A stretch of DNA of 50,333 nt, taken from contig MCFG01000030.1 in the NCBI GenBank assembly GCA_002104895.1, positions 247,501-297,833 on the forward strand, in the 5' to 3' direction. The first letter of the stretch is position 1. The number at the start of each line of letters is the position of its first letter. This DNA is from Anaeromyces robustus (lineage: Eukaryota > Neocallimastigomycota > Neocallimastigomycetes > Neocallimastigales > Neocallimastigaceae). The notes under the pieces are model-generated. The model did no database searches and had not been told where the DNA came from. It saw only the letters and a list, made by a program, of their open reading frames with translations. The translations under genes were made by a program, and so were the position numbers. Shown in pieces: positions 23,008 through 35,152 of this stretch.

Positions 23008-25113
23008 TTTTTTTTTCTTTCTTTCTTTTTTTCTCTTTTTCTTTTTTCTTTTTTCTTTTTTTTTATTTATTTTTATTTTTTCTTTTATTATAATGAAATT
23101 CTAATTCATATTATAATTGAAATTATTATTTCTATTATTAATATATTAATTTTTGGTATTATATTTTTTTCATATTGTTATTTAAAATTCAGTGGATTAT
23201 TGATTAATCATAATAAAGTATAATAAAGTATGAAAAAAAAAAAAATGCTTTATTGTTAATAAAATTATATTTTATCATTAAATTATTTATTTTTATATAT
23301 AATTCTAAAATGTATATATATATTTATAAAGAATAATAAATATCATTTTATATATAATTCTTAATATATATAATATTTAATATACATATATATGGAATTA
23401 AATAATATTTACTTTTATAATTTTTCCTTTTAATATTTTAATTCAAGTAAAAATTATACATGAATAGAAAAAAACTTTAAAATACTACAATTAATTTTCT
23501 AATATTTTCTAAATTATTTAAATAAAAAGAATAAAATATTTTTTTTAAATTTCTTTTTTTTTCTTATTTCTTATTTTTTGTTTTATTTTTTTTAATCCTC
23601 TTTTCTTTTTTTTTCTTCTTTAAATATTTATTTAATTATATAATGTTAAGTTAAATTATGTAATTATATATGTCTAATCAAATTAAAATTATGATATATA
23701 TAAAAATCAAAAATCAATCATATATATAAACCAAAAAATCATATTTATAAATTATTAATAAATAATAGAATTTTATAATATAATTTTTTATGATTATAAA
23801 AATTATATCTATAGTAATATATAATTATTATAGATATATTTTTAAATTATAGAGTTTATTAATATTTTATTTTATTAAAGATTTTTTAATAATATGAAAG
23901 TATATATAAAAGGTAATTACCATTTAATACTTATATATTCACCAGTAAAATAATTTGAATTTATAACTAAATTATCAATTAAATTATTAAATTTTATTAA
24001 TTACAAAAAAAGTATAACAAAAAAAATAAAAAATAATATATATCTAGAAAATGATAGATAAATCAACAAACTTTAATAATAATAAAAAATATTAATATTA
24101 TTATTTTTTATAAAATTTATAAAGATTAAGTTAAAAATGATGATTATAATAATTATATATATATATTTTAATTTTAAATATAATATTTTCAATTAAAGCT
24201 AATAGTCTTTATAATAAAGTTTTTAAAGTATTTTTTTTCATGAAATCCTTTTTTTTTTTTTTTTTTTTATAAAAAGGAATTTTATATGTTTTTTTTTTTT
24301 TTTTAACAGGTAGTTGGGTGAATTTTTATTTTTTTTTTTTTTTAATATATATAGATTTTAATAATAATATTTAAAATAAATATTATGTTAAATAATATAT
24401 AAAATAAATATTATATTAAATAATATATAAAATAAATATTATATTAAATAATATAAAATAAAGAATGACATAAATAATATTTTATAAACATAATGATTTA
24501 TAATCATAAATTTAATATATAAAACTAATCTATTTTTATTTTATTTAATTTTAAGTATTAAAGAATATTTTTTTATCTTTTCTATTTCTCTTTTTTGTAA
24601 CTGATAATCATAATATATAATAAATATTATATAATTTAATAAATTTTATTGGTTTTTTCTTTTAATAAATTATTATTTATTTTTATTTTTATTCTTTGTT
24701 CTTTTTTTTTTTTCTTTTTTAAAAAAATATAAATAATATTAAAGTTTTATAAATTTACACTAAAGAATAGAAAATATAACTTTTTTATAATAATAAATAA
24801 GCAATTAATATGTAATCAATAATTAAAAAAAAAAAAAAAAAAAACTTTTTCTTTGTTATCTTTAAAGTAATTAATTCTTTTGTTATAATAATTATTAAAA
24901 ATATTTATGAATTAATAAATATAACAGTATATGAAATAATGTTAAACAAATTTTAATAAGATAAATTAATATAAAAGAATAATAATTAAAATACATATAT
25001 ATATATATATATAAATTATAATTATTTATAATATATTTATTTATTTACAAATTATTATTACACTTATAATTTATTTATTCTTTATGATTATTATTATTAT
25101 TTTTTTTATTATT
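23008..25113. other. AT-rich intergenic region
   Basis: Contains the leader of the deacetylase gene (a T-rich plus strand, so A/G-rich before its ATG), homopolymer tracts and TA dinucleotide runs. A unit of about 28 bp (aaaataaatattatrttaaat followed by aatatat) is repeated three times near 24372-24450. No gene is seen. Confidence 0.6.
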
Positions 25114-25457
25114 TTATATTATAGCTGTTGAAACTAATTTTAAACTATTTATTAATATAGTTTTATTGATTTCACTTTGTGTTCGTTCGATTATTTGTTT
25201 ATATTCTTGATCTCTATTTATACAATCAAATAAAACAAATTCTATTTTCCTCATTATATCAATATTTGGAAGTGGTGAATATTTATTATTAATTGGATTT
25301 ATAATGATACTATTATAATATTTCATACATTGAGAATTACAATCATTGTCATCTATTGACATTATTGAATTATAAACATTATCACTATAATTATCACTAT
25401 CATCATCATCATCGTCATTACTATTATCATTATTAATAATATTTTTATTATTATTAC

Positions 25458-25515
<58 letters not shown>

Positions 25516-27315
25516 GTTATTTTTATGATTATTGATTGATTTTTGTTTATCATTTTTAGTAGATAATTTTGATTTTAATTTTAATGGATTTAAATTATTT
25601 TTAATTGAACTCAGTATTTTAATTTTATTATTATTATTTTTATTTTTTTTATTATTTTTATTATTATTAATGTTATTGTTGTTACTATCAATACCATCAG
25701 TAAAAATACTAATATCATTTTGATTAGATATCGAATTAAATTTATTATTTAATTTATTATTATTTTTATTTTTTATAGGTGAAGGATAGGTAGGATGAAG
25801 TAAATTTTCAATAATATTTTTGTCACCAATTTCTATTGCAAAATCTAAAGGAGATTTTCCTTTACGATTTTTTATATTAGGATCTCCTTGATAAAATGCT
25901 AGAGAATTAACAATATATGAATCATTAATATCTACAGCATAATATAAAGCAGTATTTCCTAAAATATCTTGTTGATTAACTGGTGAATTCATTTTAAGTA
26001 ATAAATTAACTAATTTTTTATGACCTAATTTAGTGGCAATAATTAAAGCATTTTCCTTTTTATTATTAACTTCATAAATTAATTTATTATCCTTGTTAAC
26101 TACATATTTTACCATTTTAATATTATTTTCTAAAACATAAAGCATTAAAATATTATTATTATATTGATCAATAGGTTCAAATTTAAATAAATTTTCTTCC
26201 TTTATAGATGTATTAAAATAATTTTGACGTAATATGTATTTTATTAAATATTCATTATGAAGTTGAAGTGCTAAAGTAAAAGCATTTTGACCATTTTTAT
26301 TTTTAAGATAATAATCAATTTTTGAACAATGTTCTAAAATATATTGAACAGCTATGATATCATGTGTCATAATATAAAACATTAATGGTGTATTACCATC
26401 TTTATCAAATGGTATATTAGGATTACATCCTATTTCTATTAATAATTTAAATGTTGAATAATATTGTTCAATTTCTTTACGTTTTTCTAAAGGTTTTTCT
26501 GAATTGTAGACACTATGAATAAGAGAGGTAAAAAGAGTTTCTTGACGATTATTACGATAATTACATTTCATACTATGAAGGTCTAAATATCTTAATTCAT
26601 TATGTCGATAATTTTTTGCTAAATACATACCAGCTGTGTTTCCATCATTATCTTCTATATTTATTTTTACATTAGTATCTAATAAAATAGGTATAGGTTT
26701 CAATATATCTCTTTTACAACAATAAATAAGTACATTTTCTCCTTGATGATTTTTATGATTATATTTAAAATCTATATTACTATCATATGTATAAACAAAT
26801 TCCTTTAATGCTTTTAAATTATATACAGAATAAAATATTACAGTTTCACCATTATTGTCTTCTTTTAAAAGAAGATTTTTATCATTTTTATTAAATAATT
26901 TTTTAAAAACAAAAAATAAGTCAGAGTCTTTCGCTGATAACATTAAAGCCGTTCGACCTTGTTCATCTTGAACATAAGGATTAATATTTATAGTTAAAAG
27001 CCATTTTATAACTTTAATATTTTTCTTTTCACAAGCTTTAATTAATATAGTACTATTTCTAAATTGAGATAATACTAAATTAAAACTATTATGATGTAAT
27101 ACTTTTTCGATTAAAGATAAATTATTATTACTGTTATTTAAAATAATTTCATTTAATTTTTCAACAAATTCAATTACTTGTTCTAAATCCTTTTTTTCGC
27201 CATCCTTAAAATATATTTCTATTAAACTTTTATTATTTTTAATTTTTGTTAGACAAGCTTCATTTTTGTTTTTTAAATCTGTTAAAATTGCATTTTCAAA
27301 TTTCATGAAATCCAT
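25114..27315 (-). CDS. Ankyrin-repeat protein, paralogue 1
   Basis: The 733-residue protein has three parts. A leading region (about 1-85, starting MDFMKFENAI) is shared with the two neighbouring paralogues. About eleven degenerate ankyrin repeats follow (about 90-505) with cores such as GRTALMLSAK, GNTPLMFYIM and GNTALYYAVD. Next is a low-complexity segment (about 510-650) with Asn/Lys stretches, a poly-Asn run of some 20 residues and an Asp run. A C-terminal segment of about 70 residues begins at YSPLPNID. Ankyrin repeats bind proteins, but nothing here tells the partner. No signal peptide or catalytic motif is seen. It is transcribed in the same direction as paralogue 2, which lies 1.06 kb upstream, consistent with tandem duplication. 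The poly-Asn run is encoded by a slippage-prone AAT array (plus-strand ATT repeats about 25451-25515). Confidence 0.88.
25451..25515. repeat. Coding (ATT)n/(AAT)n microsatellite
   Basis: An almost pure ATT array lies within ankyrin paralogue 1. It encodes its poly-Asn run and keeps the frame because the unit is a trinucleotide. Confidence 0.85.
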
Positions 27316-28377
27316 TTCAATTTACATTGATTAATATTAATATTATTATTAATTAAAATTGGAATTATGAATCAATTTTATTATTTACATTTAATCTTAA
27401 ATTTCTGTTTTTGTTTTTGAAATAATAATAATAAAAAAAATGTTATTATTATCAAAAAACGTATTAAAATGTATATTAAAAAGTTTATATAAATATTAAT
27501 ATATATAATTAATATATTTTTATTTTACCTTAATTAATAGGAAATTTGAATTATATATTAAAATTTTGTTATTAGTTCATTAATTAAATAAGTAATCAAG
27601 ATTTCTATTCATTTATTATTTTTATATTCATTTATTTAATATTATGAATTTATTAATTTCAATTAATATTTTGTTATTTCTTAAAAGAAAAAAAAAAAAA
27701 AAGAAGATAGAAACAAAAATTGAAAAATATATTTTAATATATATATATATATATTAAAATTTTGAATATTTAATAATTATTTTATTATTTATTTATTTCC
27801 TATTTTTTTATTCATTTATTTAATTTTTTATTTATTTATCTTTTTAATAAAAGTTAAGGGTAACACAAGTTTATATATTCAGTGCAAAAAAAAGAGATTT
27901 GTAAAAAAGAATAATCAAATTAGAATTTTTAATATATTAACAATATATTGACAAAATATTAAACCGTTACAACTTTAATATATATATATGTATGACATTC
28001 CATAAAAAAAGGTAACAAAATTTATAGTAATTATTTTATAGTTAAATGATTTTCAAAAATTCTATTTTATTTTCATTTTATTTTTATTATTTTTTTTTAT
28101 TATTATTATTTCAATTTTTTTTAATTTTTTAATTTTTTAATTTTTTAATTTTTTAATTTTTTTTTATTTTTAATTATTTATTTTTATTTTTTATTTTTTT
28201 TATTTTATTAATGCTAATTTTTTTATTAAGAAAGATAGTATATTTTGTGGAAAAAACAAACAAAACAAATGAACTACTAATAACTATTATTCTAAATTAT
28301 ATCATATATAAATAGGAAAAAAAATTTTTATTTTATACAATTTTAATTAGAATATCATATTATTATTATTTCAAAAA
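27316..28377. other. Intergenic region between ankyrin paralogues 1 and 2
   Basis: Low-complexity T/A DNA, including a run of four tttttaatt units near 28117-28160. It should contain the promoter of paralogue 1, but no specific element is recognisable. Confidence 0.6.
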
Positions 28378-30246
28378 TTAACTTATTACAAAATCACCAA
28401 CAATATCAATAGTACCTAATAAAACATCAACAACTGATTCACCTATAGTAAAAGTAGCTAAAGCTTTTAATCCTCTATTCTTATTATAATTATATGCATC
28501 ATTATTATAATTATAAGTTTTTCGTACAACTTCATTAATTTCGGTAAATGGCTCTAGAGGTTTATAATTCATTGGATTATCATTAACTTCAAAATGAATA
28601 ATATTTTTATAATTACTCTTATAATTATTATTAATAATATTATTATTAACAGAAATATCATCATCTTTATTTTTTGATTTATCCTTCTTTTTATATTTTT
28701 TAAATGGGAATAATTTACTTTTATTCTTTTTTTTCTTAATCTTTTCATAATCATCATCATTTGTTAATATAGGAAGAGGGTGTTCTAAGGTATTAACAAG
28801 AACAGTATGTTTCATATCATCAGCAATATCAAGAGGTGATTTATTTTCATTATTTTTAAGATGAATATTTGCACCTGCTAAAGCTAAATAATCTGAAAGT
28901 TCTACATTTTTATTTAATACAGTATAATGAATTGCTGTATTACCATTAATATCTTGTTGATCAAGATTTATTTTGGGTTGAGCTATTAAATATTTTATTA
29001 TATCCTTTTTATTTAACTTTACAGCAATAATTAAAGGCGATTCTTTATTATTATTCACATCATTAAGGAGAGATGGACGTTTCTTCAATACTTCAGCTAT
29101 CATTTCTTTTTTACCAATACATATATAATTCATTATAAGACTATTATTATATTTATCATAATAATCAAAATTAAATGATTTATGTCTCATAATACGTTCC
29201 ATTAATCCTCGATGACCAATTTTTTGACTAAATGTAAAAGCAGAATCACCATTTTTATTTTTAAGTGAAACATTTAATTTACGATTAAATGACATAATAT
29301 AATTGATACTACAAAAATCTCGAATCATAATGAAAAACATTAATGGGGTATTACCTTCTTCATCAATAGAAACATTAAAATTACAATCCATTTGAACTAA
29401 TATCATAAGAATTTTCATATATGGTACAATGGTATTAGGATCTTTTGTATGGTTTTGTTCATATATTTTTTTAATAAGAACGCTAAGTATAGTTTCTCCT
29501 CTTTTATTTTTATAATCTAAATCTGTATTTCCACCTGCTAATATTTGAAATTCATGATATCTTCCATTTTCGACTAAATATATTGCAGCTGTTTTCTCTT
29601 CATTATTAACTACATTAACATCAATATCAATATAACATAAAATTTTTAAAGGTTCTAAAATATCATTCTTACAACAATAAATTAAAATATTTTCATGATT
29701 TTTATTTAAATGATTTATGTTAACAGATTTACAATTAACAAATTTATTTAAAGTTTTCATATTGTATACTGAGTAAAATAATGCTGTTTCCCCATTTTTA
29801 TTTTCCAAATTAATACTTGCATCATTATTATCTAATAATTTTTCTACAAAGAAAAATAATTTATCATTTTTTGCAGCATACATTAAAGCTGTCATTCCAT
29901 TATTATTTTGAACACAGGTATCAACTTCTAATGATAAAGCTAATTTTATAAGTTCTACATTTTCATTTTGACAAGCTTTTATTAAAATGTCACTTTTTTT
30001 AAAAATCGATAATATATTTTTAAAGGAATCATGACGAAGTATTGATTCTACTAATTTGAAATCATCTTTTATATTTAAAATAACATTATTTAATTTATTA
30101 ACAAAATTGTTAATTTTTTCTGGATTCTCTTTTTCATCAAAAGTTTTTTCTATTAAAACTTGATATTCATTAATTTTTTCTAAACATTCAAAACTATTAT
30201 TAGATAAATCATCTATAAAAGTTTCTTCAAAATTTTCAAAATCCAT
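28378..30246 (-). CDS. Ankyrin-repeat protein, paralogue 2
   Basis: The 622-residue protein starts MDFENFEETF and aligns by eye with paralogues 1 and 3 along its length. It has the shared leading region (about 1-85) and about eleven ankyrin repeats (about 85-485) with cores such as GMTALMYAAK, GETALFYSVY, GNTPLMFFIM and GNTAIHYTVL. A Lys-rich, probably nucleic-acid or membrane-contacting stretch follows (about 495-525), then a conserved-looking MNYKPLEPF motif. The C-terminal 27 residues are mostly hydrophobic (ALATFTIGESVVDVLLGTID and beyond). The tail could anchor the protein in a membrane. That is an inference, since the segment contains Glu and Asp. It is divergently arranged with paralogue 3, and the 1.03 kb between their ATGs contains a 22-bp minisatellite. 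Confidence 0.88.
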   Translation of the reverse strand: MDFENFEETFIDDLSNNSFECLEKINEYQVLIEKTFDEKENPEKINNFVNKLNNVILNIKDDFKLVESILRHDSFKNILSIFKKSDILIKACQNENVELIKLALSLEVDTCVQNNNGMTALMYAAKNDKLFFFVEKLLDNNDASINLENKNGETALFYSVYNMKTLNKFVNCKSVNINHLNKNHENILIYCCKNDILEPLKILCYIDIDVNVVNNEEKTAAIYLVENGRYHEFQILAGGNTDLDYKNKRGETILSVLIKKIYEQNHTKDPNTIVPYMKILMILVQMDCNFNVSIDEEGNTPLMFFIMIRDFCSINYIMSFNRKLNVSLKNKNGDSAFTFSQKIGHRGLMERIMRHKSFNFDYYDKYNNSLIMNYICIGKKEMIAEVLKKRPSLLNDVNNNKESPLIIAVKLNKKDIIKYLIAQPKINLDQQDINGNTAIHYTVLNKNVELSDYLALAGANIHLKNNENKSPLDIADDMKHTVLVNTLEHPLPILTNDDDYEKIKKKKNKSKLFPFKKYKKKDKSKNKDDDISVNNNIINNNYKSNYKNIIHFEVNDNPMNYKPLEPFTEINEVVRKTYNYNNDAYNYNKNRGLKALATFTIGESVVDVLLGTIDIVGDFVIS

Positions 30247-30278
30247 ATTATAAATTAATTTTTTTTTTTTATTTACTT

Positions 30279-30410
30279 ATTATATGAATTTATATTATTT
30301 ATTATATGAATTCATATTATTTATTATATGAATTTATATTATTTATTATATGAATTTATATTATTTATTATATGAATTTATATTATTTATTATATGAATT
30401 TATATATATT
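30279..30410. repeat. Six tandem 22-bp units (minisatellite)
   Basis: Six adjacent copies of a unit beginning attatatgaattt and ending atattattt start at 30279, 30301, 30323, 30345, 30367 and 30389. The second unit has one T-to-C change, and the last diverges at its end. The array starts about 30 bp upstream of the ATG of ankyrin paralogue 2, so it probably lies in its leader or core promoter. Confidence 0.9.
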
Positions 30411-30768
30411 TATAATTTTCATATACACTTGTATTATAAATTATTGTTTCTTTTAATTTTTTTTAATAATTGTAAACAGAAATAATATAATTAATTTTAC
30501 AGTTATTTTTCAATTAAAGATTGTTTTCAAGTCCAGCTTTTTTATCTGATTTTTTTTTTTTGTGTTATAATTTTTTTTTCTTTTTGTCTGTTTGTTTGTT
30601 ATTATATATTTATTATATATTTATTATTATTTTATTTTTTCTTTTTTTTAGAAAAAAAAAAAAAAATTATAGAAAAAAAATTTTATTCTATTATTACTTG
30701 TTGGCAAAATTTAATATATATTGACATAAATTATTAAATAAATGAATGACAAACAAACAAACAAACCA

Positions 30769-30791
30769 ATAAATAAATAAATAAATATAAG

Positions 30792-30854
<63 letters not shown>

Positions 30855-30879
30855 ATATATAAATAAATATATAAATATA

Positions 30880-30926
<47 letters not shown>

Positions 30927-30929
30927 ATT
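30769..30929. repeat. (AAAT)n microsatellite
   Basis: About 160 bp of aaat units with a few ATAT interruptions. Confidence 0.85.
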
Positions 30930-31276
30930 TTTATTTAATAAAAATTTAAATCATAATTATGTATATATTTTTTAATTTATTTTTATCCTATAGCAGTATA
31001 AGTTAAATATGTAATTAAACTATAATTTGAAAGTATAATAAATAAAGAAATATTTTTATAATAATTTAAAGAAATAAATTTTAAATAATAAATAATATTA
31101 ATAATTGATTATTTAAAATCTTTATTATAAATAAAATCTATATATAAATGTAATATCACATAAAGTAATGCACTGACTTCTGATATATAATATTCTGTTA
31201 TATATATATTATATTTTTTTTTTATTTTTTAACATTAAATATAATTACTTTTTTTTTTTTTTTTTGTGATATAAAA

Positions 31277-33166
31277 ATGGATTTCAACACTTTTGAATCA
31301 AATTTATTTACACAATTAAAAAATAATAATAAAAAATGTATAAATAATATAAATCTTAACAAAACTTATATTAAAGATTATTATTCAGAAGATAATCACA
31401 GTTCTGTTAAAGAATTTGTAAATAAATTGAATGAGATAATTTTAAATAAAAGTAATTATCGATTAATAAAAACAGTATTAGAATTGGATTCTTTTTGTAA
31501 TATTTTTACTGAATTTAAGAATAGTTTAATTTTAATTAAAGCTTGTCAAAATGCTAAATCTAAACTAATAAATTGGCTTTTAACCATGGATATGAATCTT
31601 GGTGTACAAGATGAAAATGGTATGACAGCAATTATGTACGCTGTTCGACAACCTTCTTTATTAAAAATATCAAAAAAAATAATTTATCTTATGAATGATG
31701 ATTATTTAAATATAGCGGATAAACAAGGTAATACTGTTCTGTTTCATTCTGTTCATTCTCCTACAATAGAATTATATAATATATTAAAATATAAAATTGA
31801 TATCAATCATTTAAATAAAGATAATGATAGTATTTTATCTTATTGTTACCGAAATCAGATATATAATATTTGTAATGTGTTTTCAACTAAAGATTTTATT
31901 CATTTTGAAACTTTAAATAATGAAGGTAAAAATGCTGTAATATATTTAATAGAACAAAATAGATGGTCTGAATTGAAAAATATTTCTATATATATAAAAT
32001 TGAATAATTTCAATTTTAAAAGTGAAGCCGTAGTTAGATGCTTCTCTAATTTTTTTAAAAAAATGTATGAAACTGGTTTAACAAAAGACCCTATAACTAT
32101 GAGAAGACCTCATCCTAATTATATAATACCATATTTAAAAACGTTACGAAATTTAATACATTCAACATATGATTTTAATCAACCTATTGATAATGTAGGA
32201 AATACTCCATTAATGTTTTTTATTGAAACACAAGATTATGGAAGTATGTATTATCTTATAAAGCATTGGAAAAACTTAGATTTATCTATCACTAATAAAC
32301 ATGGAGAAAGTGCTTGTTCGCTTTGTTTAAAAACAAAAAATATATATATGATAAGATATTTTATGAAACAGCCTACATTTAATTATGATATAAAAGATCG
32401 ATATGGTAATAATTTATTGATGTATTTTACTAATTATTATTATCCTGATGTGATACGACCAATAATTTCTAAAAATTCTAAATTATTAGAACAAACTAAT
32501 GATAAAAAGGAAACTGTTTTAATTATAGCAACACAACTTTTACGTCATGATATAGTTAAAATTTTATTAAATTTAAATGCTAATGTTAATCATCAAGATT
32601 ATTTAGGTAATACAGCACTCCATTATGCTGTAGATTTAAAAGATGAAAAAATGATTAATATATTATCTTTTTTTAAATCAGATATTTATATCAAAAATAA
32701 ACATGGTGAATCTGTTATGAATATTATAACAAAACAAAATGAAGAAAAAATTATATCAATAATAGAAAATCCTATTAAACCTTATGAATTTCAACAAAAG
32801 GAAGGAAAATCTAATGATAATCATCAAATGAATAAAAATAATAAAAAAGGAATTAATAATAATGTGGATAATTTAGATTTTGAAATAGATGAATTATCAT
32901 TAAAGAATAATCATCTTAAAATTATGAATGAAATTGTTTTTGGTGATCATGAAAATACCTATCAACCTTTTATTGATACCAATATGTTATATCTTATTGA
33001 AAATGATATTTTTATAGAAAAAAATAAGAAGATGTATGGAGAAAAAAGGAATGAAGATAGGGAATTTTATGATATAATTGGTTCGAAAGGTGATATTTCG
33101 GCTAATTATATGAAGGTGATTACTAAAATCCTCATTGGAATAGCTTTTGGTGGTATTTCTTTTTAG
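31277..33166 (+). CDS. Ankyrin-repeat protein, paralogue 3
   Basis: The 629-residue protein starts MDFNTFESNLF, matching the starts of the two other paralogues, and has the same layout. A leading region (about 1-85) is followed by about eleven ankyrin repeats (about 85-500), with cores such as GMTAIMYAVR, GNTPLMFFIE and GNTALHYAVD. A short Asn/Lys linker follows, then a YQPF motif equivalent to the YKPL of paralogue 2. The C-terminal tail is hydrophobic (MKVITKILIGIAFGGISF). An insertion in the middle (about 250-285, with a Thr/Met/Arg-rich segment before PYLKTLRNLI) distinguishes it from the others. No catalytic motif is seen and the partner is unknown. It is the only plus-strand member, and a decayed piece of a further copy lies about 480 bp downstream. 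Confidence 0.88.
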   Translation: MDFNTFESNLFTQLKNNNKKCINNINLNKTYIKDYYSEDNHSSVKEFVNKLNEIILNKSNYRLIKTVLELDSFCNIFTEFKNSLILIKACQNAKSKLINWLLTMDMNLGVQDENGMTAIMYAVRQPSLLKISKKIIYLMNDDYLNIADKQGNTVLFHSVHSPTIELYNILKYKIDINHLNKDNDSILSYCYRNQIYNICNVFSTKDFIHFETLNNEGKNAVIYLIEQNRWSELKNISIYIKLNNFNFKSEAVVRCFSNFFKKMYETGLTKDPITMRRPHPNYIIPYLKTLRNLIHSTYDFNQPIDNVGNTPLMFFIETQDYGSMYYLIKHWKNLDLSITNKHGESACSLCLKTKNIYMIRYFMKQPTFNYDIKDRYGNNLLMYFTNYYYPDVIRPIISKNSKLLEQTNDKKETVLIIATQLLRHDIVKILLNLNANVNHQDYLGNTALHYAVDLKDEKMINILSFFKSDIYIKNKHGESVMNIITKQNEEKIISIIENPIKPYEFQQKEGKSNDNHQMNKNNKKGINNNVDNLDFEIDELSLKNNHLKIMNEIVFGDHENTYQPFIDTNMLYLIENDIFIEKNKKMYGEKRNEDREFYDIIGSKGDISANYMKVITKILIGIAFGGISF

Positions 33167-33301
33167 AATAAATTAAAATAGATTAATAAATAAAGATAAA
33201 ATAAATGTATAGTAAATAAAATAAGTAAATAAATAAACAAATAAATAGAAATAGAATTCATAATATAGTAATAAATAAATAATAATTATTATTATTATTA
33301 T

Positions 33302-33305
33302 ATAT

Positions 33306-33377
<72 letters not shown>

Positions 33378-33600
33378 ATAGTAAATAATAATAAAAATAA
33401 AATAATAATAATTGAAAATAAAAAATAAAAAATAAAAAATAAAAAATAAAAAATAAAAAATAAAAAATAAAATAAAAATAAAAAATAAAATAAAAAAAAA
33501 ATAAAAAATAAAAAATAAAAAATAAAAAGTAAAATAAAAATACAAATACAAATACAAATACAAATAAAAATACAAATACAAATAAAAATAAAATATACCT
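33302..33600. repeat. (AAAT)n, (AAAAAT)n and (AAATAC)n microsatellite cluster
   Basis: Three successive arrays: aaat units at 33305-33380, aaaaaat-type units at 33418-33535, and aaatac-type units at 33536-33590. Confidence 0.85.
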
Positions 33601-33644
33601 ATTATTTAATAAGAGTAATAATTAAAAGAAAAAGTAGACATTCA

Positions 33645-33860
33645 GATAATAATTCTATTTTATCTTATTTTATTATTGTTGGAATTAATATATCTTATAA
33701 ATAATATAAATAATATTTATTTATGTAAAACTGATATTCATATAAAATTATGATGAAAATAAAAAAAGCTTTAGTATATCTAATAGAACAAAGTAATTGA
33801 TTTGGAAATTATTCTTTTATTTTAAGAAAATATAACTTTAAGAAATTAATAATTGTTTCT
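33645..33860 (+). pseudogene. Decayed fragment of a fourth ankyrin paralogue
   Basis: Short plus-strand stretches match paralogue 3 in the same order. cagataataattctatttta at about 33655 (DNNSILSY) corresponds to DNDSILSYC at about 31822. A stretch at about 33771-33815 (KALVYLIEQSN) corresponds to KNAVIYLIEQNR at about 31926. The spacing between the two blocks is roughly the same as in the intact gene. Several stops occur, so it is a relic. It shows that the ankyrin cluster once had another member or a duplicated segment downstream of paralogue 3. Confidence 0.55.
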
Positions 33861-34332
33861 TTTTTTTTTTTTTTTAATTTTTTTTTAATTTATTTTGGAT
33901 ATTTAAATTAACTTTAAAATTTTTATTATATATTATACATTACAAAAAATTGGAAATTATTTTGAATCTTGCATATTAATTATTATTTAAAATATTAATT
34001 ATTATTTAAAATATTTAACTAATTGTTGGTTGTTTTTTTTTTTAATTTTAATAATTAACTAATATGATTGTTTGTTGCTATTTTTTTTATATTAATTTTT
34101 GTACTCAAATAAACTTCACTAAATCAAGATTTTTAGAGAATGTTCAATGAGACTTTTTTTTATTTTAATGTGGTAAAATACAATCTCCAACTTTAATGAA
34201 TTTCAATTTAAATAAAATAAAATAAAATAAAATAAAATAAAATAAAAAAAAAAAAAAAAAATAAAATAAATATCTTCTTAATGAATAATATTAAGATGAT
34301 TATTTCTGAATTTATATAGTGTGTATTATTAT
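33861..34332. other. AT-rich spacer before the LINE pair
   Basis: T-tracts and AAAAT units with no recognisable gene. It ends at the left 11-bp direct repeat of the LINE pair. Confidence 0.6.
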
Positions 34333-34343
34333 TAATAAAAACT
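34333..34343. repeat. Left candidate target-site duplication of the LINE pair
   Basis: taataaaaact lies two bases before the poly(T) that represents the 3' A-tail of the minus-strand LINE copy A. The same 11 bp recurs at 36029-36039, beyond the 5' end of copy B. Confidence 0.5.
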
Positions 34344-34345
<2 letters not shown>

Positions 34346-34391
<46 letters not shown>

Positions 34392-35152
34392 GCACACAAT
34401 TTGTACGACACTTTTATTGAATTTAAATATTAAAATACATGAATCATAAAAAAACACATAATGAAAAAAATGATACTAAAAAAAATAAAAAAAACTAGTA
34501 AAATATTATAGATAATAATAAATAATACTGGAGGGAAAAAAATAGTATAATAATATTTAAAAAACAATAAATCCATACAAGCCCTTAATTTTAAATATAG
34601 AATTAAAGTAAAATTGATCTATCCTATTCCACTTGGGTCGGAAATAGGATCGGCATTTGCCCTACTAGGCTGTCCTACTGTGTTATCAGCATTGACGTTC
34701 CTGGAGAGGTTGGTTTTAAATTTATTGAACAATATATGTTGTCTTTTACAGACAACAGGCATGATATCATTCAATAGAGCCGCAGATCGCAACAAGAATG
34801 GGGATTTTGAATAAGTACCGGATTCAGTCTGACACTTAAACAAGCATTCCAATTCCTTTTTGTATGGACTATTGTTAATTCTATCATTAAAACCATAATC
34901 TCTATCACCAATTAAAAAAATATATATTCTATACCTATTAACTATTTTTTTATTACTTAATATATCTATATTACTTATACTATTATTACTCCTTTTATAA
35001 CCCTTAACAATATTATTTATTCTATTATCCACACTAGGGTTATTACTGGTCCTAACTAAACTATTAAAAAGACTATCTAAAAAATAAAAAAAATTTCTAT
35101 CTAGATCAGAGAAGTGATCAATACGAAGATTTTTAAATAAGAAACAATTTAT

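Larger units (their letters stand above)
30247..31276. promoter_or_regulatory. Shared upstream region of divergent ankyrin genes
   Basis: Both flanking genes start outward from this 1.03-kb interval, so it must hold both promoters. It contains a 22-bp minisatellite (30279-30410), a T-rich block and an (AAAT)n tract (30769-30929). No defined transcription-factor site could be singled out. Confidence 0.5.

Noticed and set aside
34614-34814. Plus-strand 66-codon open frame, repeated at 35418-35618 with an identical product
   Set aside because: Identity between the two is explained by the duplicated LINE end. The minus-strand frame with the Cys/His finger is the better coding candidate.
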